From Oscillospiraceae bacterium (GTDB taxonomy: Bacteria > Bacillota > Clostridia > Oscillospirales > Ruminococcaceae), in the NCBI GenBank assembly GCA_017465665.1, contig JAFTVU010000030.1, positions 62,001-126,000 of the forward strand: 64,000 bases of DNA. The letters run 5' to 3'. The notes under the pieces were generated by a model. That model had not been told where the DNA came from. It did not search any database and saw only the letters and a list, made by a program, of their open reading frames with translations. Each line of letters starts with the position of its first letter. The first letter of the stretch is position 1. The position numbers were made by a program, and so were the translations under genes. Positions 42,834 to 52,259 of the stretch are shown piece by piece.

Positions 42834-44438
42834 TTATAATATCGCCGTAAATTCCTCTATCTCATCCCATACCTGCTCCGCAACGCTGCTGTCTGCGCTG
42901 TAGATGCTGCGGTAGCTGTACAGGCACACGCCGCCGTAGCTCCTGCATTCCTGAGCCTCTGTGAGCTGACGTGCAAGTATGGAGCTGTCGTCTATCCACT
43001 CGAACTCGCCTGCGCCTGCCCATACGTCCTCATAGCCTATCTTGGAGACCGTAAGCCCCACCACCAGCGGCACGCCGCCTGCGGAGCACATCTCCTCCCA
43101 GCGGCCCAGACATGTGGAATAGGGCTGTGCGGAGTTTTCAAAGCCGTAATATATCTGCGGCACGATGTAATCAAGGTAGCCGCTCTCGCCGCACCATTTC
43201 TCCACATCAGCGTAGAGATTGTCGTAGTTGTTCTCGATGCTTCCCTGTACGCTCACGCTGAACAGCGCAGTGGGATTTGCATCCTTTACCGCGTCATAAA
43301 GACCCTCCACCAGCCTGTCGCAGTTATCGAAGCGGAAATCCGAAAGCATCCATTCGCCGCTCTCTGCAAAAGCCGCGCTGTCAAAGGATGCGTCCGTTGT
43401 GGGATAGAAATAGTCGTCTATGTGAAGTCCGTCCACATCGTAATTCGCAACTATCTCCTGTGCGCCCTCGCATATAAGCTCAATAACATCCTCATACGCA
43501 GGGTTGAGGTAGTATATGCCGTTCACTTCCACAACGTATTTCCCCGAAGTCTTTTCGTCCCTGTGCCACTGCGATACGATATGATCGCCGTACTGCTTCA
43601 TATCCGAAGCACTGCACAGTCTCAGCGGATTTATCCACGCATGGATGGAAAGTCCGCGCTCGTGCGCTTCCTCCACCATTATCTCCAGTGGGTCATAGTT
43701 CGGAGAGGTATCTATACCGCCCGAAGCGTACTTCGACCAGGGGAACAGCTTACTGTCATAATAAGCGTCGCCATGGGAGCGTGCATGCACATAAACGGTG
43801 TTCAGACCCAGCCCGCAGATGTTGTCAAACGCCTCGCTGATGTTCGCTCTGAACGTGCTTTCGCTCTTTCCCGTCATAAGCTCGGTATACTCAAGATAGC
43901 TTATCCACACGCCCTTTACCTCGTCATGGTTGAGAGCGCTGTAGCCGTTCTGTCCGCTCACCACAGGCACTTCAACAGGCTCTGAAACTGTTGTGGTCAT
44001 AGTAGTGGTTGTAGTCGTGGTAGTTGTAGCGGTGGTCGCTGTCGTTGTGGTCGCAGTTGTCGTGGCTGAGGTGACCTCCGCGGTCTCCTCGGTGGTATCA
44101 GCTGTGGTTGCAGAAGCAGTCGTTGAAGCAGTCGTGGCTGTAGTCGTTGTGGACGTGTCAGCCTGCTCAGGCTCGCTGGTCTCCTGCTGTGCAGATGTGG
44201 TCTGCTCCACGGGAGCGATCTGTTTCGCAGATGTGCTCTGCTCCGTCTGCGCGGTGGTCTGTACCTCCACTGGGCTATCCACAACGGAGGTCTGTATAGC
44301 TCCTCCGCTTGCGATGGCAGTTGCACCGCCTGCGTCCAGAATGTTTATATCAGGTTTGTCGCTTGTGGTCTGCGAGGCGCAGCCTGTAAGAGCAAGCGCC
44401 AGCAGCACGCACAGTGCGCACATAGTCAGTTTCTTCAT
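42834..44438 (-). CDS. GHL10-family glycoside hydrolase lipoprotein (DigH/YngK-like)
   Basis: 534 residues from the ATG at 44438, with GGGGGAAAT upstream. The lipobox LALTGC (Cys 20) anchors it to the membrane. Residues about 60-150 form a Thr/Ser/Ala-rich linker with a run of threonines, like spacers on Ruminococcus surface proteins. The GHL10 barrel follows: KGVWISYLEY, VYVHARS, HAWINPLRL and the catalytic-site motif DGLHIDDYFYP are all present. Family members cut denuded peptidoglycan glycan strands. It lies 57 bp before the amidase gene and shares the promoter at 44515-44543. Confidence 0.92.
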   Translation of the reverse strand: MKKLTMCALCVLLALALTGCASQTTSDKPDINILDAGGATAIASGGAIQTSVVDSPVEVQTTAQTEQSTSAKQIAPVEQTTSAQQETSEPEQADTSTTTTATTASTTASATTADTTEETAEVTSATTTATTTTATTATTTTTTTTTMTTTVSEPVEVPVVSGQNGYSALNHDEVKGVWISYLEYTELMTGKSESTFRANISEAFDNICGLGLNTVYVHARSHGDAYYDSKLFPWSKYASGGIDTSPNYDPLEIMVEEAHERGLSIHAWINPLRLCSASDMKQYGDHIVSQWHRDEKTSGKYVVEVNGIYYLNPAYEDVIELICEGAQEIVANYDVDGLHIDDYFYPTTDASFDSAAFAESGEWMLSDFRFDNCDRLVEGLYDAVKDANPTALFSVSVQGSIENNYDNLYADVEKWCGESGYLDYIVPQIYYGFENSAQPYSTCLGRWEEMCSAGGVPLVVGLTVSKIGYEDVWAGAGEFEWIDDSSILARQLTEAQECRSYGGVCLYSYRSIYSADSSVAEQVWDEIEEFTAIL

Positions 44439-44514
44439 ATTTCCCCCATACCGCATTCCCCTGCGGCAATAAAAAATGGCATAGTTGTATATTATATTAT
44501 TTATAGTTGGTTAT

Positions 44515-44543
44515 ATTATACCAAAAATTCCCCTGCAAGTCAA
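44515..44543 (-). promoter_or_regulatory. Promoter of the GHL10/amidase operon
   Basis: Minus strand: TTGACT (44543-44538), 17-bp spacer, TATAAT (44520-44515), about 77 bp before the start codon. Confidence 0.8.
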
Positions 44544-44677
44544 GACAAAACACGCAGAAATCCGCAGTTTTCCTCACTTTTATGGATATTTTCATATTGA
44601 TAGAGCAGCTTATTATCGGGTTTTATGTAGAATTTATCATATTATCACGCTAAATCGTACTTTTTTTACAAAAACTA

Positions 44678-44706
44678 TTGACATACGCCATGTTTTTAAA
44701 TATACT
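44678..44706 (+). promoter_or_regulatory. Promoter of potABCD
   Basis: TTGACA (44678-44683), 17-bp spacer, TATACT (44701-44706), about 77 bp before potA. The 345-bp gap from the divergent GHL10 gene contains both promoters and little else. Confidence 0.8.
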
Positions 44707-44783
44707 TTATACTAGTGTATTCTGTGATAAAAACAGAAAAGCTGCGGTCTGTCATGACGCATTTTGTATGAAAAGGAAGGTTC

Positions 44784-45839
44784 ATGCCAAAAATGGATAA
44801 CATCATCAGTCTGAGAAATATCGTCGTGGAATTCGACGGAGAGCAGATACTGAAGAACATCGATCTCGATATCAAGGACAAGGAGTTCGTAACGCTTCTG
44901 GGCCCGTCCGGCTGCGGTAAGACTACCACACTGAGAATAATCGGCGGATTTCTTACACCCAACAGCGGCGATGTAATGCTTGAGGGCAAGCGCATCAACG
45001 ATCTGCCGCCCCATAAGCGTGATGTAAACACCGTGTTCCAGCGCTATGCTCTGTTCCCTCACCTGAATGTATATGAGAACATCGCGTTCGGCCTGCGTAT
45101 CAAGAAGACCCCCGAAAAGGAGATACAGAAGCGTGTAGGCGAAATGCTGGATCTCGTAAACCTGCGCGGTTATGAAAAGCGCACCATCCATCGTCTTTCA
45201 GGCGGACAGCAGCAGCGTGTTGCAATTGCAAGAGCACTTGTAAACCGCCCCAAGATCCTGCTTCTGGACGAGCCTCTCGGCGCGCTGGACTTAAAGCTGC
45301 GTAAAGAGATGCAGATAGAGCTGAGAAAGATCCAGCAGCAGCTTGAGCTTACATTCGTATATGTAACACACGATCAGGAGGAAGCGCTGACCATGTCGGA
45401 TACCGTAGTTGTAATGAACAACGGTCACATCCAGCAGATAGGCTCACCCACTGATATATATAACGAGCCCGTGAACGCTTTCGTCGCAGACTTCATCGGT
45501 GAAAGTAACATCATCAACGGCTCCATGCCCCGTGACTGCCTGGTAGAGTTCTGCGGCAAGCAGTTTGAGTGCGTGGATAAGGGCTTCTCGCCCAACGAGA
45601 CCATCGATGTGGTCATCCGCCCCGAGGATATCAAGGTGATCCCTGCGGCTGAGGCAAAGCTTACAGGTATAGTTACCTCCGTGGTATTCAAGGGCGTGCA
45701 TTACGAGATGATAGTTGACGGCGTAGACCACGAGTGGATGATACACTCCACCAAGGCAGAGCCTGTCGGCAGCATGATCGGCATGACCTTTGATCCTTTC
45801 GATATCCACATCATGAAGAAGACCAAGGAGGAAGACTGA
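44784..45839 (+). CDS. potA: Spermidine/putrescine ABC transporter ATP-binding protein
   Basis: 351 residues. Walker [10 protein letters not shown] near residue 39, Q-loop, signature [15 protein letters not shown] near 136, Walker [12 protein letters not shown] near 160, and the switch His in VTHDQEEAL. The C-terminal TOBE-like domain (about 280-345) is as in PotA. It powers polyamine uptake. It heads potABCD; potB follows after 2 bp. Confidence 0.93.
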   Translation: MPKMDNIISLRNIVVEFDGEQILKNIDLDIKDKEFVTLLGPSGCGKTTTLRIIGGFLTPNSGDVMLEGKRINDLPPHKRDVNTVFQRYALFPHLNVYENIAFGLRIKKTPEKEIQKRVGEMLDLVNLRGYEKRTIHRLSGGQQQRVAIARALVNRPKILLLDEPLGALDLKLRKEMQIELRKIQQQLELTFVYVTHDQEEALTMSDTVVVMNNGHIQQIGSPTDIYNEPVNAFVADFIGESNIINGSMPRDCLVEFCGKQFECVDKGFSPNETIDVVIRPEDIKVIPAAEAKLTGIVTSVVFKGVHYEMIVDGVDHEWMIHSTKAEPVGSMIGMTFDPFDIHIMKKTKEED

Positions 45840-45841
45840 AA

Positions 45842-46651
45842 TTGAAAAAGCTCAGATTTCTTGCTGCTCCCTACCTTGTGTGGATGGTGGTATTCATCGT
45901 TGTACCGCTGCTGATGGTAGCGTACTTCGCTTTCACAGACAAGGACGGAAACTTCACTCTTGAAAACGTGGCAAGCGCAGGTCAGTATACGAACATCTTC
46001 GTGCGTTCTATATGGCTCGCGATAATCGCCACAGTTATCTGTCTTATAATCGCATACCCTGTTGCGTTCATGCTCTCCCGCATGAAGAAGCACCACCAGG
46101 GCACTATGCTGATGATAGTAATGCTCCCGATGTGGATGAACTTCCTGCTGCGTACCCGTGCATGGGTGACTATCCTCGGCAATACAGGCGTCATCAACAC
46201 CCTGCTTGACCTCGTGGGTCTTGAGCCGATAAAGATGCTCAACACCGAGGGTGCTGTAGTTCTGGGCATGGTATACAACTACCTGCCGTACATGATACTT
46301 CCGCTCTACTCCGTCATGGTGAAGATAGACCAGTCTGTGCTGGAAGCAGCGGACGACCTCGGCTGCAACTACATGACAAAGCTTTTCCGTGTTATAGTTC
46401 CTCTCAGCCTGCCCGGTATCACTTCGGGCATCACAATGGTATTCGTGCCTGCCATCAGTACATTCATCATCTCCAGAATGCTGGGCGGCGGCTCCAACCT
46501 GCTGATAGGCGACCTTATCGAGATGCAGTTTCTCGGAAACGCATACAACCCCCAGCTCGGCGCGGCGATATCGCTGGTGCTGATGGTCATCATACTGCTT
46601 ATCATGACCATCATGAACCAGTTCGATCCCGACGACCAGGTACTGATGTAA
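45842..46651 (+). CDS. potB: Spermidine/putrescine ABC transporter permease
   Basis: 269 residues, about six membrane helices, with the permease EAA-type loop (EAADDLGCNYMTKLFRVIVPLSLPGI near 180-205). The TTG start at 45842 is preceded by AGGAGG in the end of potA. It forms the membrane channel with PotC. Confidence 0.92.
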   Translation: MKKLRFLAAPYLVWMVVFIVVPLLMVAYFAFTDKDGNFTLENVASAGQYTNIFVRSIWLAIIATVICLIIAYPVAFMLSRMKKHHQGTMLMIVMLPMWMNFLLRTRAWVTILGNTGVINTLLDLVGLEPIKMLNTEGAVVLGMVYNYLPYMILPLYSVMVKIDQSVLEAADDLGCNYMTKLFRVIVPLSLPGITSGITMVFVPAISTFIISRMLGGGSNLLIGDLIEMQFLGNAYNPQLGAAISLVLMVIILLIMTIMNQFDPDDQVLM

Positions 46652-46663
46652 GGAGGTGCGGCA

Positions 46664-47467
46664 GTGAAAAAGCTAGGAAAGATCTATATGGCTCTGGTAA
46701 TACTTTTCCTGTATGTACCGATATTCGTGCTCATCGTGTTCTCGTTTAACGAGTCCAAGAGTACGGTCTTCACAGGCTTCACCCTTGAATGGTATGAGAA
46801 GCTGTTCAGGAACGAGATGATAATCTCCTCCCTCATCAACACCATCATGATAGCGGTTGCCGCAAGCATACTCTCCACACTGCTCGGCACTCTTGCCGCC
46901 ATCGGCATCCACACCATGAGAAAGGTGCCAAAGGCAGTGGTGATGAACATCACGAACATGCCTGTCATCAACCCTGAGATCGTAACGGGTGTTTCGCTCA
47001 TGCTGCTGTTCGTATTCTTCGCAGCCCGCATGAATCTGGAGTTCGGCTTCTGGACCCTGCTGATAGCGCACATCACATTCAACGTGCCTTATGTTATCCT
47101 GAACGTAATGCCGAAGCTCCGCCAGATGGATCCCAACCTCTTCGAGGCTGCACAGGATCTCGGCTGCGGACCGTTCACCGCATTCCGCAAGGTCATCCTG
47201 CCTGAGATAATGCCGGGCGTGCTGAGCGGGTTCCTGATGTCGTTCACCTATTCACTGGATGATTTCGTAATAAGCTACTTCACCAGCGGACCTACCTCCC
47301 AGACCCTGCCCATCACCATCTATTCCATGGTGCGCAGAAAGGTATCTCCCGAGATCAATGCACTTTCCACCATCATCTTTGTAGTGGTAGTGATAGTGCT
47401 CATCGTAAAGAACTTCATCGAAAACCGCAAGTACAGACCTGCGGCTTCGGGAAAGGCGGATATCTGA
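46664..47467 (+). CDS. potC: Spermidine/putrescine ABC transporter permease
   Basis: 267 residues, six membrane helices, with EAA loop EAAQDLGCGPFTAFRKVILPEIMPG near 162-186. It starts at GTG (46664) with AGGAGGTG upstream. Its stop overlaps the potD start (TGATG), so translation is coupled. It pairs with PotB. Confidence 0.92.
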   Translation: MKKLGKIYMALVILFLYVPIFVLIVFSFNESKSTVFTGFTLEWYEKLFRNEMIISSLINTIMIAVAASILSTLLGTLAAIGIHTMRKVPKAVVMNITNMPVINPEIVTGVSLMLLFVFFAARMNLEFGFWTLLIAHITFNVPYVILNVMPKLRQMDPNLFEAAQDLGCGPFTAFRKVILPEIMPGVLSGFLMSFTYSLDDFVISYFTSGPTSQTLPITIYSMVRRKVSPEINALSTIIFVVVVIVLIVKNFIENRKYRPAASGKADI

Positions 47468-48753
47468 TGAAAAAAAGAAGATACTTTGAAGCCGCCGCTT
47501 CCCTGCTGCTGACAGCTTCCCTGCTGTGCGGCTGTGCCGATGGCAGCGCCGCTGACGAGAGTGCCGAAAGCTCCGAGACCGAAGAGGTATACCAGCAGAC
47601 CCTCACCGTTGAGGATATGGATTACTACACACGCTTTAAGGATGCAGGACTTTCCATCAACGTCTACAACTGGGGCGAGTACATCTCCACAGGTGCGGAC
47701 GAGGACACGCTGAACGTCAATGCAGAGTTCACAAAGCTGACAGGCATTGAAGTAAACTACACCACCTACCCCTCCAACGAGGATCTTTATTCCAAGCTGA
47801 AGAACGGCGGTGCAAGCTATGATGTTGTCATCCCCTCGGATTATATGATCTCCAAGATGATAAAGGAGGAGATGATACAGCCCATAGATCTTGAAAACAT
47901 CCCCAACTTCAAGTATATCATGGATAATTTCAGGAACCCCGCATACGATCCCGAAAACCTCTATTCCGTGCCCTATACCTGGGGAACGGTAGGCATCATC
48001 TACAACACCACTCAGGTGGATGTTCCCGAGGAGGAGATAGACTGGGATATCCTGTGGGACGAGACCTACGCAGATCAGATACTGATGTTCGATAACCCCC
48101 GTGACGCTTTCGCTATAGCGGAGATCATGTGCGGCTACTCGCTCAACACAGAGAACCGTGACGAGCTCATCATAGCGTCCGAGCGCCTCAAGGAGCAGAA
48201 ATCCGTCGTACAGGCGTACGTAATGGACGAGATCTTCGACAAGATGATAAGCGGCGACGCATGGCTTGCGCCCTATTACGCAGGTGACGCGCTCACCATC
48301 CTCGAAGAGAACGAGGACCTCGCTTTCGTAGTTCCTGCAAGCGGCACGAACCTTTTCGTTGACGCAATGTGTATCCCCGTGGGCGCAAAGCAGAAAGAGG
48401 CCGCTGAAATGTACATCAACTTCATGTGCGAGCCTGATATAGCCTTTGCGAACATCGATTATATCTGCTATTCCACACCGCACTCCGCGGCATTCGATAT
48501 GCTGGACGAGGAAGTGCAGACCGACCCCGTATCCTACCCCGGTGACGAATACCTTGCAAGCAACACCACCGTATTCGTAAATCTTTCCGATGAAGCGAAC
48601 GCACAGATGCAGACCCTCTGGACAGAGATGAAATCCGCCCAGCCCGAAAACACAAACCAGTGGATTGTCCCCGTGTTCCTTGCACTGTGTATAATTGCGA
48701 TGATAGCGATACTGATACGCAGATATATCAAGAACAAAAAGGATATATTCTGA
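47467..48753 (+). CDS. potD: Polyamine-binding lipoprotein with extra C-terminal membrane helix
   Basis: 428 residues. The lipobox LCGC (Cys 23) marks a lipoprotein. The binding domain begins with INVYNWGEYIS, the PotD hallmark, and contains GASYDVVIPSDYM and the later IPVGAKQKEAAEMYINFMC. After the domain, about 398-420 forms a membrane helix (WIVPVFLALCIIAMIAILI) with a basic end. That second anchor is unusual for a substrate-binding protein. It collects spermidine or putrescine for PotBC. Confidence 0.92.
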   Translation: MKKRRYFEAAASLLLTASLLCGCADGSAADESAESSETEEVYQQTLTVEDMDYYTRFKDAGLSINVYNWGEYISTGADEDTLNVNAEFTKLTGIEVNYTTYPSNEDLYSKLKNGGASYDVVIPSDYMISKMIKEEMIQPIDLENIPNFKYIMDNFRNPAYDPENLYSVPYTWGTVGIIYNTTQVDVPEEEIDWDILWDETYADQILMFDNPRDAFAIAEIMCGYSLNTENRDELIIASERLKEQKSVVQAYVMDEIFDKMISGDAWLAPYYAGDALTILEENEDLAFVVPASGTNLFVDAMCIPVGAKQKEAAEMYINFMCEPDIAFANIDYICYSTPHSAAFDMLDEEVQTDPVSYPGDEYLASNTTVFVNLSDEANAQMQTLWTEMKSAQPENTNQWIVPVFLALCIIAMIAILIRRYIKNKKDIF

Positions 48754-48776
48754 TATATCACATCATACAGCCGCCT

Positions 48777-48799
48777 GTGAAAGGGCGGCTGTATTTTTT
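48777..48799 (+). terminator. Terminator after potD
   Basis: ACAGCCGCC pairs with GGCGGCTGT around TGTGAAA, followed by ATTTTTTC. Confidence 0.9.
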
Positions 48800-48832
48800 C
48801 CTGTAAAGGTCTTGCATTTATCCGCCATGTGA

Positions 48833-48861
48833 TTGACATACCCCTTGTTTTTTGCTATAAT
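48833..48861 (+). promoter_or_regulatory. Promoter of the 320-residue membrane protein gene
   Basis: TTGACA (48833-48838), 17-bp spacer, TATAAT (48856-48861), with AAAGGAGG and ATG about 30 bp later. Confidence 0.85.
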
Positions 48862-48896
48862 TAAATTGTATAGTTATACTTGAAAGGAGGTCTTTC

Positions 48897-49859
48897 ATGG
48901 CAACTGAAGAAAAGATCATCATAGAAAGCGTACAGCAGGAAACCGTAGTGCAGGCGGTAAGCGGTCAGACTGAGCCTGTATACCACACGCAGGAAGATAT
49001 CGAAGCGAGGGACCGTGATATCCTCGCCGCACTGGATCAGATGCTGGAACGCCATCACGCGCCGCCGCCAAAGCCCCCCGAAGAATCTCCGATAGAAAAA
49101 TTCGCAGTTGGCGTGGTAAGAAAGGGCGCCGGCATACTTTCTCTCGCAATAACGCTGATATTCATGGGCATAGTGGTGATATGCTGCTTTTTCGCAGATG
49201 CCCCCGATTATCTTCTGCCGATGAAGCTTGCGCCTGTTTCCGCCGTACTTCTGGGACTTGAGCTGTTCATCTACCATATAGCGTCAGGCAGGAGATTCCG
49301 CATACATATCCCTGCTATAATCATCACGGCGCTCATCATTGCAGGCTGCTGCACCATGGCAGTAGTGATGAACGATTCCTACACCGAAACAAAGACCGAG
49401 TACAACAACCGCACCATCGCCGCACAGATATACGAAAGCGGCTACCATGAGCTCCGCCATGCGGCAGAGATAAAGGAGATAGAGGTGCAGGTAGACCTCA
49501 ATCCCGACGGTGCAGCCCGTATTGAGGGCATCGAATCGCTCTCCGCGGATGATACGGTGATACTCACAGTGACTTTCTCAGGCGCTTATAACGGACCTGC
49601 GGCATTCGCAGCGGAGTGCAAGACAGTCATAGATGCGTACCGTTTCCTCGGTATCCCCGTCACTGGTTTTCATTTTATAAGCGACAGCAAGTTCAGCTCA
49701 TTCAGGCTTGATGTAAACGGACAGTTCATGCAGGACTACTCCGAAAGCGATCTGATAGACGAGATAGCGTATGTCTATGTAGAGGATTATGATTACATCG
49801 ATGATCTGGAGGATTTCGTGGGCGAGACCACAGAGACCGCAGAAACAGCAGAAGTATAA
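48897..49859 (+). CDS. Membrane protein of unknown function
   Basis: 320 residues. The acidic, Gln-rich N-terminus (about 1-60) includes a proline stretch (HAPPPKPPEE). Three hydrophobic segments lie at about 79-102, 106-125 and 138-156. A soluble C-terminal domain (about 165-310) of mixed alpha/beta structure ends in a Glu/Thr-rich tail. No catalytic motif or family is recognised. AAAGGAGG precedes the ATG. It has its own strong promoter; read-through into the LOTUS/DUF3825 gene is possible because no terminator is visible between them. Confidence 0.75.
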   Translation: MATEEKIIIESVQQETVVQAVSGQTEPVYHTQEDIEARDRDILAALDQMLERHHAPPPKPPEESPIEKFAVGVVRKGAGILSLAITLIFMGIVVICCFFADAPDYLLPMKLAPVSAVLLGLELFIYHIASGRRFRIHIPAIIITALIIAGCCTMAVVMNDSYTETKTEYNNRTIAAQIYESGYHELRHAAEIKEIEVQVDLNPDGAARIEGIESLSADDTVILTVTFSGAYNGPAAFAAECKTVIDAYRFLGIPVTGFHFISDSKFSSFRLDVNGQFMQDYSESDLIDEIAYVYVEDYDYIDDLEDFVGETTETAETAEV

Positions 49860-49883
49860 AACACAGTAATATAAAACAGGAAA

Positions 49884-49941
49884 GGTCAATATCATTTAAT
49901 CAGACGGATATTTGATATTTAAGTATCCGCAGATATTGACC
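49884..49941 (+). promoter_or_regulatory. Structured leader hairpin before the LOTUS-like/DUF3825 gene
   Basis: Outer arms GGTCAATATC (49884-49893) and GATATTGACC (49932-49941) pair perfectly over 10 bp. Inner arms CGGATA (49905-49910) and TATCCG (49924-49929) pair around a 13-base loop. It ends 8 bp before the GAAAGG ribosome site. There is no T-run, so it is not a terminator; a translation-control or RNA-binding element is possible. Confidence 0.6.
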
Positions 49942-49961
49942 CCTATATTGAAAGGAAAAAA

Positions 49962-52127
49962 ATGAATAACGAGAAAAAATCCGAGATATACGGATGTATT
50001 TTAAGACAGTTCCCCGATGAGGGAATCTACAAAATGACCAGAGTAGAGGAATGGCTCGCAACTAACGGCTACTCGCTTGAAAAGCTCGGCTATGCTGATT
50101 TCCGCGGCTTTGCCGAGGACTTTCCCGAAGCGCTTTCACTCCACCCCGAGGACAGCGGCAATACCTATGTGATCATAAGACACTGGGATGATGCGGAAGC
50201 TCAGCCCACAGGCGGACATCCTGCCGACAGCTTCTTCGGCAGCAGAACGCTGATACTCAACGATGATATAATAGAAATGTCCCAGCAATCGCTGTATGCG
50301 CTTACAAAGGTGCTTGGCAACGGACTTTCCGTGCAGGAGATGAAGCAGTGCATCTACGACCGCTTCGCCTACGCAAAGGATACCAACACCCTCAGCTTCC
50401 TCGGAGAGCGCTACACTTTCCCTATCGATTGCTGTACAGATGGCTTTTTAGTCAACGGAATAATCACAAAGAATCTCAGCCCTCGCGGCAAGAGCCTGTA
50501 TTTCTCCTTTGAAAAGACAGCTATCATCTGCAATGATACCGTGCAGCTTCCCGCACGAAGCGCTATCGTCTCCAAAAACGTCAGCATGGAGGATAAACAG
50601 GATATCTACCGCCTGCTCTCATCGCATTTTCCATTTGAAGAGCCGCAGCACATGGCAGCGGTAAGCAAGCTGCTGACAGATAACCACATAGACCGTGCGA
50701 AGTACGGCTGCTTCAAGATGAAAGACCTGCTTGCGCGCATGGACTACCTTACGATGGAGGATGTGGTACTGGGCGGAGTTCCGCAGATAATGGTAACACT
50801 TCACAAAAGCAAGGAATTTGAGCCCGAAGAGCTGCCTGTGCTCTCAGAGCAGCAGGACGAAACAGAGGATATCCCTGTTCAGCGGCTGGATGAATTCTGC
50901 AACCTGCCGCCAAAGCCGATAGCTATAATCGCGTCGTTCCTTGCAAAGCAGGGCAGGCAGATAAGCGCTACAGAAATACGCGAGCAGCTCTGTGAAGATT
51001 TCGAGCAGGCAAGAAACAGCTGTATACGCTTCTATGAGGGCAAGATGATATTCCCCTGCCGCTATACGAAATCAGACGGCACACCTGTTGAGATAACGCT
51101 CAAGCGCAGCACCTACGAGGGCAAGCCCTGGTTCCTCAATTACATTGATATGCAGCCGCACAGCGCCTCTCCGAAGCAGACATATCCAGGCAAGCTGCTG
51201 GAGGGCTTCGCGTTCCTCGGAAGCTGGTCAGGCTTCCTTGCGGAGCTTTCGGAAAAGGCTATCCCCGAGGAATGGGATTTTGCGGATTCTCCCAACAAGG
51301 ATCATCACATCCTTATCCAGTATATCAAATACACCTTTTTCCGCCTTGTAAAAGAAAATAAGATCTGCATTTCTGCCGATAAGCAGTTTGCTGCATTCAA
51401 TACAGGACTTGTAGACAGGCATTATGACGATATCTATGCCTGCTTTGTCCCCAACGACAGCGGCAGCGAAACAAAGTGGAAGTTCGCAGGCTTCTCCACA
51501 GCAGCGTCCAGAGGACTTGGCAAGTTGCTGGTGAATTACTTCAATCCCCTGCCCGAGCCTGCACAGTACTTCAAGCGAAACGAGGATCTGATATTCGATC
51601 TGAACAAGCCGCTGCACCCCGATTTCGATCATATCATAATCGATAACATCCGCAGACTGCCGCTTGACTTCCTGTACGATCAGTTCACCGACTGCCCCGA
51701 AGCGCAGGAGCTTACAGTAAAGCTGCGTACCGCTGACGGCTACACGAAAAAGTCACTGTACGATCAGCTTGCGGAGCTTATATCCGATAACAGCAGGCTG
51801 TTCATCCGCATACAGAACCGCATCAAGGATTCCATTGAGCTTGCGAGAAAGCGCGTCCGCCGCAATTACAAGACCGCGATACCGTCCTACTTCCCCAAGC
51901 GTGATACCATGTCGCTGATGCTGCCGCTCTGCCTTACAGACGAGGAGCAGCCCGATGTGGCGCTGGTGGTGGAGCTTACACCCTCGGGCAATTACCAGGG
52001 ACAGACCATTCTCACCATACCGCAGGCGTATATCGACGCACGTCTGCTCTGCCGCATGAACAGCGATTGGCTCACAGCAGCAGCCCAGAGCAGCGATGAA
52101 GCATACGACGAATCGGAGCAGGCATAA
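49962..52127 (+). CDS. OST-HTH/LOTUS-like and DUF3825 protein
   Basis: 721 residues. The N-terminus has repeated winged-helix modules resembling OST-HTH/LOTUS RNA-binding domains: about 1-72 (EWLATNGYSLEKLGYADFRGF) and about 210-285 (LLTDNHIDRAKYGCFKMKDLL), with a shorter helical unit near 105-150. About 415-570 matches DUF3825 (LLEGFAFLGSWSGFLAEL, then FAAFNTGLVDRHYDDIYACF and FRLVKENKI). The C-terminal domain (about 570-705) includes RTADGYTKKSLYDQLAEL and is unassigned. The LOTUS/DUF3825 combination suggests RNA-linked work, perhaps nucleic-acid or protein binding; no enzyme activity is established. AAAGGA precedes the ATG. Confidence 0.8.
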   Translation: MNNEKKSEIYGCILRQFPDEGIYKMTRVEEWLATNGYSLEKLGYADFRGFAEDFPEALSLHPEDSGNTYVIIRHWDDAEAQPTGGHPADSFFGSRTLILNDDIIEMSQQSLYALTKVLGNGLSVQEMKQCIYDRFAYAKDTNTLSFLGERYTFPIDCCTDGFLVNGIITKNLSPRGKSLYFSFEKTAIICNDTVQLPARSAIVSKNVSMEDKQDIYRLLSSHFPFEEPQHMAAVSKLLTDNHIDRAKYGCFKMKDLLARMDYLTMEDVVLGGVPQIMVTLHKSKEFEPEELPVLSEQQDETEDIPVQRLDEFCNLPPKPIAIIASFLAKQGRQISATEIREQLCEDFEQARNSCIRFYEGKMIFPCRYTKSDGTPVEITLKRSTYEGKPWFLNYIDMQPHSASPKQTYPGKLLEGFAFLGSWSGFLAELSEKAIPEEWDFADSPNKDHHILIQYIKYTFFRLVKENKICISADKQFAAFNTGLVDRHYDDIYACFVPNDSGSETKWKFAGFSTAASRGLGKLLVNYFNPLPEPAQYFKRNEDLIFDLNKPLHPDFDHIIIDNIRRLPLDFLYDQFTDCPEAQELTVKLRTADGYTKKSLYDQLAELISDNSRLFIRIQNRIKDSIELARKRVRRNYKTAIPSYFPKRDTMSLMLPLCLTDEEQPDVALVVELTPSGNYQGQTILTIPQAYIDARLLCRMNSDWLTAAAQSSDEAYDESEQA

Positions 52128-52199
52128 CGGATATCTGGCATAACAGAGCCATCTGACGCTTGTCAACTGATTTTTTACACGCTATCAAGCGATAGTTGG

Positions 52200-52228
52200 T
52201 GGCACTTTTCGGGTGCTTTGTGTATAAT
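52200..52228 (+). promoter_or_regulatory. Promoter of the membrane XRE gene
   Basis: TGGCAC (52200-52205), 17-bp spacer, TATAAT (52223-52228). A small perfect hairpin CTATC-AAGC-GATAG lies just before it (52182-52195). Confidence 0.5.
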
Positions 52229-52259
52229 CAAGGCATGACATCTGAAAGGAGAATGAGAA

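Noticed and set aside
43993..44472. Val-rich plus-strand protein
   Set aside because: Antisense of the Thr-rich linker (ACN codons) of the GHL10 lipoprotein; no ribosome site.
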